This document shows positions 8,240-18,182 of a stretch of DNA of 64,000 bases, one piece after another (the first letter of the stretch is position 1; each line of letters opens with the position of its first letter). The stretch is from contig NZ_AHMM02000015.1 in NCBI RefSeq assembly GCF_000243675.2, forward strand, positions 914,001-978,000. Reading direction: 5' to 3'. This DNA is from Leptospira inadai serovar Lyme str. 10. GTDB taxonomy: Bacteria > Spirochaetota > Leptospiria > Leptospirales > Leptospiraceae. Below the pieces are notes generated by a model. That model worked only from the letters and a program-made list of their open reading frames with translations. It ran no database searches and was not told the DNA's origin. Position numbers and translations under genes: made by a program.

Positions 8240-10510
8240 ATGGAAGTGCGAAAGCTTCTAGGCGCTCTCGGAAATAAAATGACGTTTACTTGGCTTCGAA
8301 ACTGGTCTACGAAACGTTTGTTCGGAAAAAAATCCTATGAGGAGATGCGCTCCTTTTTGCCGGAAGTCACCTACGATTTTATGTATCGTTTGGACGTATC
8401 GGAGGATTATCAATTTCAAGTCGGTTGGGCGAATGAAAGTTTTTGGCGCTTCTTCGGGAAAAAACCCTTCCATAAGAAAAATAGACTTCCTATCGATCGT
8501 TTATTAAACGTGCATCCTGAAGATAAGGGGCTCGTTTCCGAAAAGATCAAGACTCTCCTCACGGGAAAGGCGTCGGTTCAAGAATATAGAATTTTGAACG
8601 AAGACGGAGAGATACTTTGGATTCGAGATCATGGAAAACCGATCTTAAATCCGGAAACGCGTAGAGTGGTTCAAATTTACGGGTCCATCCAGGATATCAC
8701 ATTACGAAAGAAAAATGAAATTATACTTCGGGATCAATTGGACTATATTCAGATTTTATTGGATAGTACCGACGAATGGGTTATCCAATTAAATCAGGTA
8801 GGTATCATTCAATACGTAAATTCCTCCGGTAGACAGGAAGTCAAGAATCAATTCGGATTGTCCCTCCAGAAAGGAATTAACCTTTCTTCTTTGCTTTCCC
8901 CCGAACACCGGGAAATATTCAATTCGCAACTCGAGAAAGCCTTTGCCGGAGAAAAAGGAAAATGGCATTTTAGTCGATTGTTTCCGACCGAAATGAACTC
9001 CGAATTGGAAGTTTCGTTTGCACCTTTGAAGAAGGAAGGAATGATAAAAGAAGCAGTCATTTTCTTAAAGGACGTGACTTTACGAACGGTCTGGGAGACG
9101 GCCTTGCTGGCTAGCGAAGAAAAATATCGGAAATTGGTGGAAGTATGTCCGGATGGAATCGGACTCCATTCCGAAGGAAAATTACTTTATTTGAATGATG
9201 CAGGTTTAAGAATATTAGGATATTCTTCCCTGGAAGAGATCGAAGGCAGATCGGTTTTCGATTTCGTTCATCCGGATTCCCAAAAATTGGTTTCGGATAG
9301 AATGTTGCGCGCTCTGAAATTTGAAATGCCGTTGGCCCCCATCGAAGAGAAATTTATAATGAAAGACGGCAGCGAGGTACAAGTCGAAGTCACCGGGATC
9401 GCATTCCAACAGAGAGACAGTAAGTTCATGCAAGTCATCTTTCGGGATATTTCCGAAAGAAAAAAAGCGCAACAAGAACTGTTCGAATTGCGGAAAAAAA
9501 TCATGCTAGCCAACGATAGGCTTCGGGCAATTATCGAAGGAGTCAAAGATTCGATATGCGCCGTCGATATGGATATGCGGGTGATGGCCTGCAATAGTTC
9601 GTTCGAACTTTTGGTCTGGAAGCTTTACGGAAAGAGGATCAGCGAAGGAGATCGTATCTCCGACGTTTTTTTGACCGATCCTAAGGAGCGAAACACGATT
9701 ATAGAAAACTGGAGTCGCGCCTTGCGGGGAGATGTCTTCCGTGTCGAGCGAAGAATTTCGGGTCTAGTGAACGAAAATATCGTATTAGAAATAAATTATA
9801 GTTCCATCAGGGACTTTAGTCATAATTTGATAGGAGCCGCCCAGGTGATCCGGGATGTTACCGAGCGCTACCAATACGAAGAAACCTTACGGATATCGCT
9901 TACCGATAAGGAAGTAATGCTTAAGGAAATCCATCATAGAGTAAAAAACAATCTGCAGGTCGTTTCAAGTTTATTGAGCCTGCAAACCGAATTTACGGAC
10001 GATCCGAAATTGGTTTCGATTATTAAGGAATGCGAACGACGCATTCAATCGATGGCGCTTATTCATAAAGAGTTATATCAAAACGAATCGATAGCGGACG
10101 CGGATTTTCAAGAGTACCTTAATAATCTTTTAGTCGCGCTCGTTCAGTCGTTCGGCGCCAGTCGTAAGGTCAAATACACCGTCGAATCGGACGAGTTGAA
10201 GTTAAATTTGGATTTCGCAATCCCTTTGGCTCTCGTACTGAACGAACTTGTTTCAAATAGCTTGAAATATGCGTTTCCGGGAGAAAGGGCCGGGAATATC
10301 AATATAGGAATTACCCGAACCGCAAGAACCTTAATTATCGAAGTTAAGGACGACGGAATCGGACTGCCCACCGGGTTTAACATCAAAGAATCGGAAAGCC
10401 TCGGTTTGCAATTGGTAGGAATGCTGCTCGGAAAACTTAAGGCCGATTGGAATTTGGTCCCGTCGGACACCGGCGTTCATTATCGGATAGAACTCTCGAA
10501 TCTAACCTAG
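8240..10510 (+). CDS. multi-PAS sensor histidine kinase, HisKA_2 type
   Basis: The protein is 756 residues with no membrane spans. Four PAS domains can be read at about 45-155, 165-285, 290-410 and 420-545. The first ends with an ILWIRDHGKPI PAC-like strand. A HisKA_2 phosphotransfer helix has HHRVKNN at 565-571, and a C-terminal HATPase carries LNELVSNSLKYAFPGE and DDGIGLP. The DHp and ATPase regions are very similar to those of the kinase at 4400, but the input half has twice as many PAS domains. The divergent neighbour is a stand-alone receiver, a reasonable candidate substrate. Confidence 0.92.
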   Translation: MEVRKLLGALGNKMTFTWLRNWSTKRLFGKKSYEEMRSFLPEVTYDFMYRLDVSEDYQFQVGWANESFWRFFGKKPFHKKNRLPIDRLLNVHPEDKGLVSEKIKTLLTGKASVQEYRILNEDGEILWIRDHGKPILNPETRRVVQIYGSIQDITLRKKNEIILRDQLDYIQILLDSTDEWVIQLNQVGIIQYVNSSGRQEVKNQFGLSLQKGINLSSLLSPEHREIFNSQLEKAFAGEKGKWHFSRLFPTEMNSELEVSFAPLKKEGMIKEAVIFLKDVTLRTVWETALLASEEKYRKLVEVCPDGIGLHSEGKLLYLNDAGLRILGYSSLEEIEGRSVFDFVHPDSQKLVSDRMLRALKFEMPLAPIEEKFIMKDGSEVQVEVTGIAFQQRDSKFMQVIFRDISERKKAQQELFELRKKIMLANDRLRAIIEGVKDSICAVDMDMRVMACNSSFELLVWKLYGKRISEGDRISDVFLTDPKERNTIIENWSRALRGDVFRVERRISGLVNENIVLEINYSSIRDFSHNLIGAAQVIRDVTERYQYEETLRISLTDKEVMLKEIHHRVKNNLQVVSSLLSLQTEFTDDPKLVSIIKECERRIQSMALIHKELYQNESIADADFQEYLNNLLVALVQSFGASRKVKYTVESDELKLNLDFAIPLALVLNELVSNSLKYAFPGERAGNINIGITRTARTLIIEVKDDGIGLPTGFNIKESESLGLQLVGMLLGKLKADWNLVPSDTGVHYRIELSNLT

Positions 10511-10560
10511 ATCGGGAAAAAGGTTGATCGTCCGGTATCTACAGAAAGCTTGTAGAGTTA

Positions 10561-12438
10561 GTGAACTTAATTTCCGTCGATCGCATCTCTAGAACCATCG
10601 GTGAAAAGAGTCTATTTCGAGACGTCAGCTTCGGCGTCGACGAGGGGGAGAAGACCGGTCTTCTCGGAATCAACGGTTCCGGGAAGTCGACACTCCTGCG
10701 CATCCTTTTAGGAACGGAAGAACCCGATCAGGGAAAAGTCGTTCGAAACAGAACTCTGAAAATTTCCTACCTCCCTCAGTTTCCTTCTTACGATTCCGGT
10801 TACACCATTTTGGAGCATATACTTTCGGGAGTCGGCCCGTTGATGGGGACCATCCGGCGATACGAAACCGCCTGCGTCTTACTCGAAAAAGGCGGGACCG
10901 AAGCCGAAAGGGAATACCAGGAAGCGATGACGGAAATGGACTTGAAGCAAGCATGGGGGCTCGAATCGGATTTAAAGAATCTGTTAAGAGAATTAAATAT
11001 TGCTGATTTTTCGAGAAGAATGGGCGAGTTATCCGGCGGAATGGTAAAAAAAGTCGCCTTGGCTCAGGCTTTAACGGAAGAATCCAATCTTTTGGTATTG
11101 GACGAGCCGACCAATCATTTAGATATAGATGCCATCCTTTGGCTACAGGATTATTTGAAAGAGACGAAAAAAGCCGTTCTATTAGTGACCCATGATCGTT
11201 ATTTCCTAGAGGAAGTCGCCGGAAGAATTCTGGAAATCGAGAGAGGGACGTTTCGGATTTTTCCGGGAAACTACGATCTGTATTTGGAGAAGAAAGTGGA
11301 GATGCAGATCGTCGAGGAAAAAGAGGAAGTCAAACGTAAATCGTTTTTACGAACGGAGCTGGAATGGTTGAAACGGCAACCGAAGGCTCGAGGCACTAAG
11401 CAAAAAGCTAGAACCGACAGAGTATTGGAAGTGTTGGATCGCAAGAAAAGCGGAAAAGACATCGTTCTGGATATTTCGGTGTCCGGAAGAAGGTTAGGAG
11501 GAAAAATATTAGAACTTAAAAATATTAAGAAATCCTACTCCTCCTCGCTCATCGGAGGCTTCTCCTATATCTTTAAAAGTCGCGAGCGTATCGGAGTCGT
11601 CGGTCCTAACGGAGCCGGGAAGACCACTTTATTGAATATCGTGACCGGTAGGGAAAAGCCGGATACCGGGGACGTATCTTCGGGAGTGAATACTACGTTC
11701 GGCTATTTTGATCAGCTTACCCGTGATTTACCCGGGGAAAAAAGGGTCTTGGATTATCTAAAAGAAGAAGTAGCTCCTACGGTTAGAATGGCCGACGGCT
11801 CCTTATGGTCGGCGTCCCAATTCCTGGAAAGGTTCCTGTTTCCGCCTCAACTGCAGATGACGAAGATTGAAAGGCTTTCCGGCGGCGAAAAAAGAAGACT
11901 GTATCTCGTCGTTCTGCTGATGAAGAATCCTAATTTTCTCGTCCTCGACGAACCTACGAACGACCTGGATATTCCCACTCTTTCGGTATTGGAGGATTTT
12001 TTACAGGATTTTCCGGGCGTGGTCTTAGTCGTGTCCCACGATCGCTATTTCATGGACAGGGTTGTGGATTATATATTTATAATGAATGGAAAGGGAGATA
12101 TCGAAAGGTTTCCCGGAAACTATTCGGAATATCTCGAATATAAATTTTACCGAGAGAGGAATCCGGACGGTGAGGAACAAAAGTCATCGATCTCTCCCAA
12201 GGATCCGGTATCCGGAAAAAAGAAAGGACTCGGATATCAAGATAAGCGCAAGTTGGAAATACTGGAAAAAGAGATATCCGAGCTGGAGTCGGAAGAACGA
12301 ATTCTCGTCGAGACGCTGCAGTCGGGGACCGCATCTCCGGAAAAAGCGAAGATCTCCGGAGAGAGATTAACGACAATCCAGGAAGAACTTGTCCGGAAAG
12401 TCGGGGAATGGGAAGACCTAGCTTCCAAGGAAGTCTAG
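10561..12438 (+). CDS. uup: ABC-F family ATPase, Uup-like
   Basis: This 625-residue soluble protein has two ABC ATPase domains. Walker A motifs are at 36-43 (GINGSGKS) and 348-355 (GPNGAGKT). Signatures are LSGGMVKK and LSGGEKRR, and Walker B motifs are followed by DEPTNHLD and DEPTNDLD. The linker is charged (residues about 240-300). A C-terminal coiled coil (about 560-620) starting KRKLEILEKEISELE is diagnostic for Uup rather than EttA. ABC-F proteins act on the ribosome or, for Uup, in genome stability. The start is GTG; no ATG is available before the first ATPase strand. Its stop shares a CTAG with the convergent gene's stop. Confidence 0.88.
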   Translation: MNLISVDRISRTIGEKSLFRDVSFGVDEGEKTGLLGINGSGKSTLLRILLGTEEPDQGKVVRNRTLKISYLPQFPSYDSGYTILEHILSGVGPLMGTIRRYETACVLLEKGGTEAEREYQEAMTEMDLKQAWGLESDLKNLLRELNIADFSRRMGELSGGMVKKVALAQALTEESNLLVLDEPTNHLDIDAILWLQDYLKETKKAVLLVTHDRYFLEEVAGRILEIERGTFRIFPGNYDLYLEKKVEMQIVEEKEEVKRKSFLRTELEWLKRQPKARGTKQKARTDRVLEVLDRKKSGKDIVLDISVSGRRLGGKILELKNIKKSYSSSLIGGFSYIFKSRERIGVVGPNGAGKTTLLNIVTGREKPDTGDVSSGVNTTFGYFDQLTRDLPGEKRVLDYLKEEVAPTVRMADGSLWSASQFLERFLFPPQLQMTKIERLSGGEKRRLYLVVLLMKNPNFLVLDEPTNDLDIPTLSVLEDFLQDFPGVVLVVSHDRYFMDRVVDYIFIMNGKGDIERFPGNYSEYLEYKFYRERNPDGEEQKSSISPKDPVSGKKKGLGYQDKRKLEILEKEISELESEERILVETLQSGTASPEKAKISGERLTTIQEELVRKVGEWEDLASKEV

Positions 12439-14894
12439 AGGCAATTCGAATTTAGTTCGAACGCTCCGACGGATATCGCGTTCGATCCTAGCGGTTGTAG
12501 GAGATAGGGTGTCGTGGTTCTGGTCGTTAAAGCCAGGTCCGTATTGAATAAAGGTAGATACGCCGCGGGAATCGGAGGTGTAACTCCCCCATACATCGAA
12601 GTGCAGGGCATTGTTGACGAAGAAGGAGTTCCTAGCGCGCCGGGCGTCTTCGGGAAGAAAACGAAATCTTCCGACGAGGTAGCTATAAAATTCGGGTTCG
12701 CGTTATACGAATTGGTGAAATTACCGGTAGGCGGGAGGGTAGGCGTCGAACAAAGAGTCGAGGAGAGAGTGAAATTTCCGCAAACGGAATATTGCGTCCC
12801 TCCGATGACGGCGGGAATGTTCGTATAGAAATTATTTCCCCGAACCACCGACCCCGCTGCCGGCGAATTTCCGATCGCTAACGCCACACCGTTGCTGGGA
12901 GCCGATCCTGATTGTCCGAATATCTGATTATTATAGATGCTGTAGGGAAGTCCGACGAGACTTTGGGCAGTAATTCCGGTGGCGTTACCCACCACACCCG
13001 ACGTAGCGTTTCCAAGGTAAATACTATTATTAAAGATATATAAATTCGTCGGATCCGCGGAGCTCGTTACTTGAATTCCGTACGAGATGACCGGAAGAAT
13101 CGTGGTTTGATTCAAATATTGGATTCCGTTAATTTCATTATCGGCGATCGCGGAAGTATACGCCGAACTGAAGTTTTGGACGATCACTCCGGAGCTATAG
13201 CCGGTCGGAGCGGATTGCATGCCGTTGATTCGATTATAGGCTAAAACTACCGAGGAACTGTCGATTACGACTCCGGCAGATATATTTCTTCCGGAGCCTC
13301 CGTAAACGTAATTGAATCCGACCAAGACGTTTGCGCTGGCCGTTATATAGATTCCGACTTTTCCTCCCAAAGCCGCATTTGCACTTGCTTTGCCCCCGTC
13401 CAAAACATTCCCGCCGATTCGTACTTGTCCGGGACCGGCCGTCCCTCCGATGAGAATCGCGGCAGAAGCGTCCGCATTCGGTAATGCTTTTACGACAAAC
13501 CCGCTAAATTGAATGAAGTCCGAGGCCGATGTTAGTGCAGCGGTGGTTATAAGAACGGGAGTGCAAATACTTCCGGGATAAGCCCCCGCGCAAACTTGAT
13601 TGTCTGAAATAACGGAAGGATTGTTTTTTACGTCCTGAACGGTAAATGTCGAATCGTAACTTCCTAAGACGGAAGTTTTAGCGTTCAATAAGATCTGATC
13701 GGTCGCGGTTACGGTGATAGGGTAGGTCGATCCTCCTTGTACTAGGACGTAGCATACCGTGCCGGTTGCATTGCAGGCGTTGACCCCCCTTTGAACGGTT
13801 CTGCATTCGGTGGAAATCGAATTACAGTTATTTAAATCGCTTCCGCCCGTAAATGAAACATACATAACGTTTGAAGTAACGTCAAAGTTGTACCAAACTC
13901 CCGTCGAGTTCACGACGGAATTTCCGGCTCCGTCCTTGCAGCCGGTCAAGTTCACGAAGACCTGTCCGGCACTAATTCCCCAGTAAGACGCGGGACCGGG
14001 TGTCAATTGAATCGTATCGTCGTTGGGCGCCGCTAATGTGCTGATGCTGACGTTTCCTGATCCTATATTCGTTCTTCCGGCAATAGTTGCGGCGCCGTTG
14101 ATAACGCAGGAATTAATCCCATGGGAGGAAAATTTAATAAATGCGGAACTGGCTTGGGGAACCAGCATGGAATTAGGAGAAAACGCGATTGCACTCAGAC
14201 AATTTACGTTAATTGTAAAGGTGCTGTTCGGCATCGTTCCGGGGTTCGGTACGGTCGTGACCGCACAATTATGCCCGGAGGGCGTCGACAGGATTTGGAC
14301 ATTGTACGCGTTCCCGGCTCCTACTTGATTAGCGAAGATTTGGGTTCCGTTTCCCGTAAAAGAAAGAGTATCGGTGGAATTTTGAAGCAATAGTGTAGAG
14401 GTATTACTCGAGGCGATTCCTACAACCGTGACGCTCAAATTATTGAAGGCCTGAGCACATTGTATTACGATTAACGTAGACGGATAAGTGATCGGTCCAT
14501 TCGGGTTATTGATCCGACAGGACAAATTGCTGGCCACAGGAGGTCCGGATACGATCTGCACATTGTACGAACTTATCGGAGACACCGGAGTGGGGAATGT
14601 TAGCGTGCCGTCGGAGTTGAACGTCAACGATTCGTTCAGACTATTGCTTACGACTAACGTATTTCCTCCTAACCCGGTCACCTGGACTTTTATCGGAACG
14701 GGGGTCGTCGATACGGCGGATGCGGAACTAAACGTAAGAAAATCCAGTACGGAGCCTTGCACAGGCTTTTTGTAGCAGCCCGAAAAAAAAACGGAAAATA
14801 CTAGTACTAAAGCGGATCGGAAGACGACGGACCGGGACGCGATATAAAATGATCCATTATTAAATCGTAAATCGGTAATACGATTTTCTACCAT
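12435..14894 (-). CDS. surface lipoprotein with duplicated N-terminal module and beta-helix domain
   Basis: The protein has 819 residues. A long, charged N-region precedes a hydrophobic stretch and the lipobox FFSGC (Cys40). Two tandem modules of about 85 residues follow (about 66-150 and 152-235). Both carry a V-T-G/V-G, L-x-F-x-x-x-G-T, YNVQI pattern and end in a Cys. A DUF1565-like region comes next, with MYVSFTGGSDLNNC near 350 and a disulphide-type cysteine set. The remainder is Asn/Ser/Gly-rich right-handed beta-helix. Exposure at the cell surface is inferred. It is the last of four overlapping minus-strand genes, starting 7 bases before the upstream stop. Confidence 0.75.
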   Translation of the reverse strand: MVENRITDLRFNNGSFYIASRSVVFRSALVLVFSVFFSGCYKKPVQGSVLDFLTFSSASAVSTTPVPIKVQVTGLGGNTLVVSNSLNESLTFNSDGTLTFPTPVSPISSYNVQIVSGPPVASNLSCRINNPNGPITYPSTLIVIQCAQAFNNLSVTVVGIASSNTSTLLLQNSTDTLSFTGNGTQIFANQVGAGNAYNVQILSTPSGHNCAVTTVPNPGTMPNSTFTINVNCLSAIAFSPNSMLVPQASSAFIKFSSHGINSCVINGAATIAGRTNIGSGNVSISTLAAPNDDTIQLTPGPASYWGISAGQVFVNLTGCKDGAGNSVVNSTGVWYNFDVTSNVMYVSFTGGSDLNNCNSISTECRTVQRGVNACNATGTVCYVLVQGGSTYPITVTATDQILLNAKTSVLGSYDSTFTVQDVKNNPSVISDNQVCAGAYPGSICTPVLITTAALTSASDFIQFSGFVVKALPNADASAAILIGGTAGPGQVRIGGNVLDGGKASANAALGGKVGIYITASANVLVGFNYVYGGSGRNISAGVVIDSSSVVLAYNRINGMQSAPTGYSSGVIVQNFSSAYTSAIADNEINGIQYLNQTTILPVISYGIQVTSSADPTNLYIFNNSIYLGNATSGVVGNATGITAQSLVGLPYSIYNNQIFGQSGSAPSNGVALAIGNSPAAGSVVRGNNFYTNIPAVIGGTQYSVCGNFTLSSTLCSTPTLPPTGNFTNSYNANPNFIATSSEDFVFFPKTPGALGTPSSSTMPCTSMYGGVTPPIPAAYLPLFNTDLALTTRTTTPYLLQPLGSNAISVGAFELNSNCL

Positions 14895-16072
14895 GAAAAT
14901 TGTACCCCAACTTCGACTCTTTGGCGTAAATATTGTTGGTTGGAGGCGGCAAACGAATAACCACCTCCGTCTCTTTCGTTTCTTATGACCGGTGACCAGC
15001 TGGCCGTTTTGTCCGTACCTTCGATTTTTACCTGTCTAGAACCCGGAAAAAAAGCCGTATCCGCGAGATTGAGAGCATAAAGAACTGCTAATATTCCTAT
15101 GGAAAGTTCGACTTGATGATATGAGGTTGAGGCGGCGCTATATTTACCGGGAATTTGCAGATAATTAATCAGGGCCAACGGGTATACGGAGACGTTCCCG
15201 GTTTGAACGCTATAACCTAACAACGCATTCGTTCTACGCGCAGCATCGTAATCTTTCACAGAATGAAGATACGACTCACCCTTATAGTACGTGTAGGCTC
15301 CGACGGCTGCGATTAAAATCGGAAACGAATAGGATCTGATTTTGGACTTTTCCTGGTATACTTGCCCCCAACCGGGAAGCACTGCGGATCTTGCGATCGC
15401 TCTATAATCGAAACGGAAGGGTTCTGGCGGAGTTAATCGTTTTTGTAACGCGGCAAGTCGCTCCTGAGTATCGGCGACGAGTAAAAAGGCTTCCGTTTCG
15501 GTAATTTTGTTCCTAGGATTTTCCAATCGCAAAGAGAGAATCCCTTCCGGAACTTTCTTCTTATCGAAGTAAACTAGGATCGTATCAGGCTCCTTATATT
15601 CGACGGACTTGATGATCTGAACTTCTTCTCCGTTAGAGTCTCTTAGAGATACTTTCGTCGCCTCGGTTAAATACTTACCTTTCAGTTCGAAAGTTTCCGG
15701 TAGATCTTGACTCAGATAAGAATTTTTCGTAGAGGAAGTTAGAACAGGGGGCCTGGAAAGAATGACGTCAAACGGAATCCAAGATGAAAAAATGGAGACT
15801 CGACCGTATCTGTTCAAAACTCCGATCCGGTGTTCATAGGTTCCGGGTTTTAAATCCACGATGATTTGCGTGGCGGTCGTTTTTTCTCGCGTGATTCTTC
15901 CGTTCGAATCCTTGATCTCGACCAGGTATCCGCCTGAATCCGGAATTGCTTTCCATTCTAATTTGACTCCATCCTCCTTGTCTTTTGCAAAGAGGGAAAC
16001 GGAGAAAAATAGGCAACCCGCTAGAATAAATAGGCGCATTACTTGAGGGCTTGTAAAACGACTATTCGACAT
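14888..16072 (-). CDS. exported protein with fibronectin-like N-terminus and DUF5683-like membrane domain
   Basis: The protein has 394 residues. A signal peptide (hydrophobic about 13-28) is followed by a beta-rich module (about 35-110) resembling those in the FecR neighbour. A second beta domain follows (about 115-200), then ARSAVLPGWGQVYQEKSKIRSY near 230, the signature of DUF5683-type proteins, and two hydrophobic helices. The start at 16072 is chosen over Met12 because an AAGGA site lies at 16078-16082. Met12 would give a neater signal peptide but has no such site. It overlaps the upstream gene by 11 bases. The function of DUF5683 proteins is not established. Confidence 0.72.
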   Translation of the reverse strand: MSNSRFTSPQVMRLFILAGCLFFSVSLFAKDKEDGVKLEWKAIPDSGGYLVEIKDSNGRITREKTTATQIIVDLKPGTYEHRIGVLNRYGRVSIFSSWIPFDVILSRPPVLTSSTKNSYLSQDLPETFELKGKYLTEATKVSLRDSNGEEVQIIKSVEYKEPDTILVYFDKKKVPEGILSLRLENPRNKITETEAFLLVADTQERLAALQKRLTPPEPFRFDYRAIARSAVLPGWGQVYQEKSKIRSYSFPILIAAVGAYTYYKGESYLHSVKDYDAARRTNALLGYSVQTGNVSVYPLALINYLQIPGKYSAASTSYHQVELSIGILAVLYALNLADTAFFPGSRQVKIEGTDKTASWSPVIRNERDGGGYSFAASNQQYLRQRVEVGVQFSW

Positions 16073-18182
16073 AAATTTCCTTAGGAGTCAATACTTCCGG
16101 CGCCTTTAAGGTTGCGGATAAAAGAACGTTGAATTCCCTTGATAAAGGAATTGTAGTCCTACTTTTGCCCGCTTCGTCTTTGTATTTAGCGCTTAATCTC
16201 CACTGATATTTTCCTGCCCTTAGTTTATACAACTCCCGAAATTCGAATGTTTCTCCTCGAATTTCCTTTTTTAAGATCGGTTTCCAGTTTTTTCCTTGGG
16301 ATTCGAGTAATTCTAAAACGTAAATTTCGGGGGTTCCTTGGGTTTCCCAGTAGAAAGAAAGGCTTTCTTTATCGTCTAAGTCGATTTTATCCCGGTCTCT
16401 CGGATACACCGGAGTTACAAACGGGGCTGAATCCGAGGTCCTGAAATTTGCCACCGAACTCGAAACGAGAGTTTCTCCATTAGGAGTCACTAGGCCGACT
16501 CTCCAGTAGAAGGAACCCGGAGAGGGCAAGGATACCGTAATAGCGCCCGATCTCACTCTGGAATCCGTGAGTTTCGTTTCGAAAGACGCATCCCTCGCTA
16601 ATTCGACTCTATAGAGCCCGCTCGGATCCGGTCTATCCCAGCGAAGAATTATTTTTCCGTCGGATGGGTGCCCGGATTCCGTACCGTCTTTCGGAGAGGA
16701 AAGTTTTATGAAATCGACATGTTTTAGCACGAATTTTTGAGGAGAGGAATCCCTTTTTCCGCCGTCTTTCAAATTGCCCCGTACTTTCCAGAAATAAACG
16801 CCTTCTTTCCAATCGAATTCCGGTTTAAGAAAATTGTCCGATCCGGTGCGGGACAAGAGTATATTTTTAAATTCTCGATCATTAGAAATTTCTAAAGTAT
16901 AGGATTGAAATTCCCTATTAGCCGACCAACTAAAAAAGGAATTTCCGGTTTTGAAAATCCTTAATCCGATTTCCTCTTCGGGCAACGGACGATGTAGACG
17001 GGGAGGTTCCGCCTCGGCCAGCTTTCTGACGGAAAACGGTATTGCCGCGGATACCTCTTCGGAAAATCCTTCTCGATCGGAATGCATTTTGACGCGCGCG
17101 AAAAAATTACCTTCGGACTTCGATTCCCATTTGGCGAATCCCGATTTGGATTCGGATCTGAATGCGATTTGTTTAAAGTTTGAATCTTCCGCGATTTCCA
17201 GAGTGTATCTGGCGTTAGGATCCGTGACCGACCATTGGAACCGAATCACTGGAAATCCCGTCGTGAAAGTAAACGTCTCTTTTGCGGCGGGGGAGAGCAA
17301 CCTAGGGCTGTTCCAGGAGAGGACCCTTAAATTTCTCGCCAAACTGGATTCATTCTTACCTGTTTTGGGATTTCTTCCGGCTACTTTCCAGAAATAGTTT
17401 CCGACTGATACGTTAACCGAAACCTCTGAGTCCGTTGCAGGAATTCGTTTAAGCCCGATGCGAAAGGACGGATCCTTTGCGATTTCCAAATAATAGTTTT
17501 TTACTCCTGCTTCGGGCTTCCAGGCAAAACGCAACGGCGAAGTTTCACCCTTTACGGGTACTATCGCCCCGTCCGCCGGGGCGATTTGCTCTAATTTTAG
17601 CGTGCGAACTTCCAACGTGTTTCCCTTAAGTTCCGCAGCCTGATTTCCGTTCAGCACGCTTTCACCCGAAGATGAGACGACTTTGGCCTGTCCCTCCTTG
17701 ACTTCCAAATTTAGGGCCTTACCTTCGTCTTTTGAAAGTTGCACATTTGAGTTTGCCAAAGATATCTTCGTATCTCCCGAACTGATCTGCAACTTGCTTG
17801 CATCTCCGCTATTGGTGGCGGACAGAGAACCGGACACGAAACTGATCTTATCCGTGTCCTCGATAAGAATCATACTTCGTTCGCCCATCTGAATTTCCGT
17901 GGAGTTGCTTCCGTCTTTGAACAAAAGTACGGCTAAAGAACCTTCCTCAGTACGAATCGTGTCCCTAAAGCGGATCGGATCGCTCGGATCCAGCTCTTCC
18001 CAGACAACTTCGGAATCTAGCTTTCTTAAAATCTTAAGTTGTTTGGATTTAAGTTCGCCTACGATCTTATTGTTTCCCGACTTCGGGCCCGCATTCGCAT
18101 ATATATAAAGTAAGGACGAGAAAAAGATAATCAGCAGTACGAGGCCGGTGACTACGAATTTGGCGTCAGTCAAGTATCTCAT
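16062..18182 (-). CDS. FecR-domain protein with five repeated beta modules
   Basis: The protein has 706 residues. An N-terminal membrane anchor or uncleaved signal (about 10-30) is followed by a FecR domain (about 60-190) with the typical IRTEEGSLAVLLFKDGSN segment. Then come five tandem modules of about 95 residues, each opening with P-x-x-x-x-x-P and containing W/Y-L-E-I/L-A-x-D-x-x-F. These resemble fibronectin-type folds. FecR domains normally face the periplasm and transmit signals or bind partners; no sigma factor is adjacent here. The start lies inside the 3' end of the adenylate cyclase gene (17-base overlap), suggesting coupled expression. A structural or scaffolding periplasmic role is inferred. 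Confidence 0.78.
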   Translation of the reverse strand: MRYLTDAKFVVTGLVLLIIFFSSLLYIYANAGPKSGNNKIVGELKSKQLKILRKLDSEVVWEELDPSDPIRFRDTIRTEEGSLAVLLFKDGSNSTEIQMGERSMILIEDTDKISFVSGSLSATNSGDASKLQISSGDTKISLANSNVQLSKDEGKALNLEVKEGQAKVVSSSGESVLNGNQAAELKGNTLEVRTLKLEQIAPADGAIVPVKGETSPLRFAWKPEAGVKNYYLEIAKDPSFRIGLKRIPATDSEVSVNVSVGNYFWKVAGRNPKTGKNESSLARNLRVLSWNSPRLLSPAAKETFTFTTGFPVIRFQWSVTDPNARYTLEIAEDSNFKQIAFRSESKSGFAKWESKSEGNFFARVKMHSDREGFSEEVSAAIPFSVRKLAEAEPPRLHRPLPEEEIGLRIFKTGNSFFSWSANREFQSYTLEISNDREFKNILLSRTGSDNFLKPEFDWKEGVYFWKVRGNLKDGGKRDSSPQKFVLKHVDFIKLSSPKDGTESGHPSDGKIILRWDRPDPSGLYRVELARDASFETKLTDSRVRSGAITVSLPSPGSFYWRVGLVTPNGETLVSSSVANFRTSDSAPFVTPVYPRDRDKIDLDDKESLSFYWETQGTPEIYVLELLESQGKNWKPILKKEIRGETFEFRELYKLRAGKYQWRLSAKYKDEAGKSRTTIPLSREFNVLLSATLKAPEVLTPKEIYVE

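Noticed and set aside
14023..14775. Several plus-strand open frames of 90-100 codons opposite the beta-helix gene
   Set aside because: They are antisense to a long, low-complexity gene with few stops on either strand and have no domains or ribosome-binding sites.
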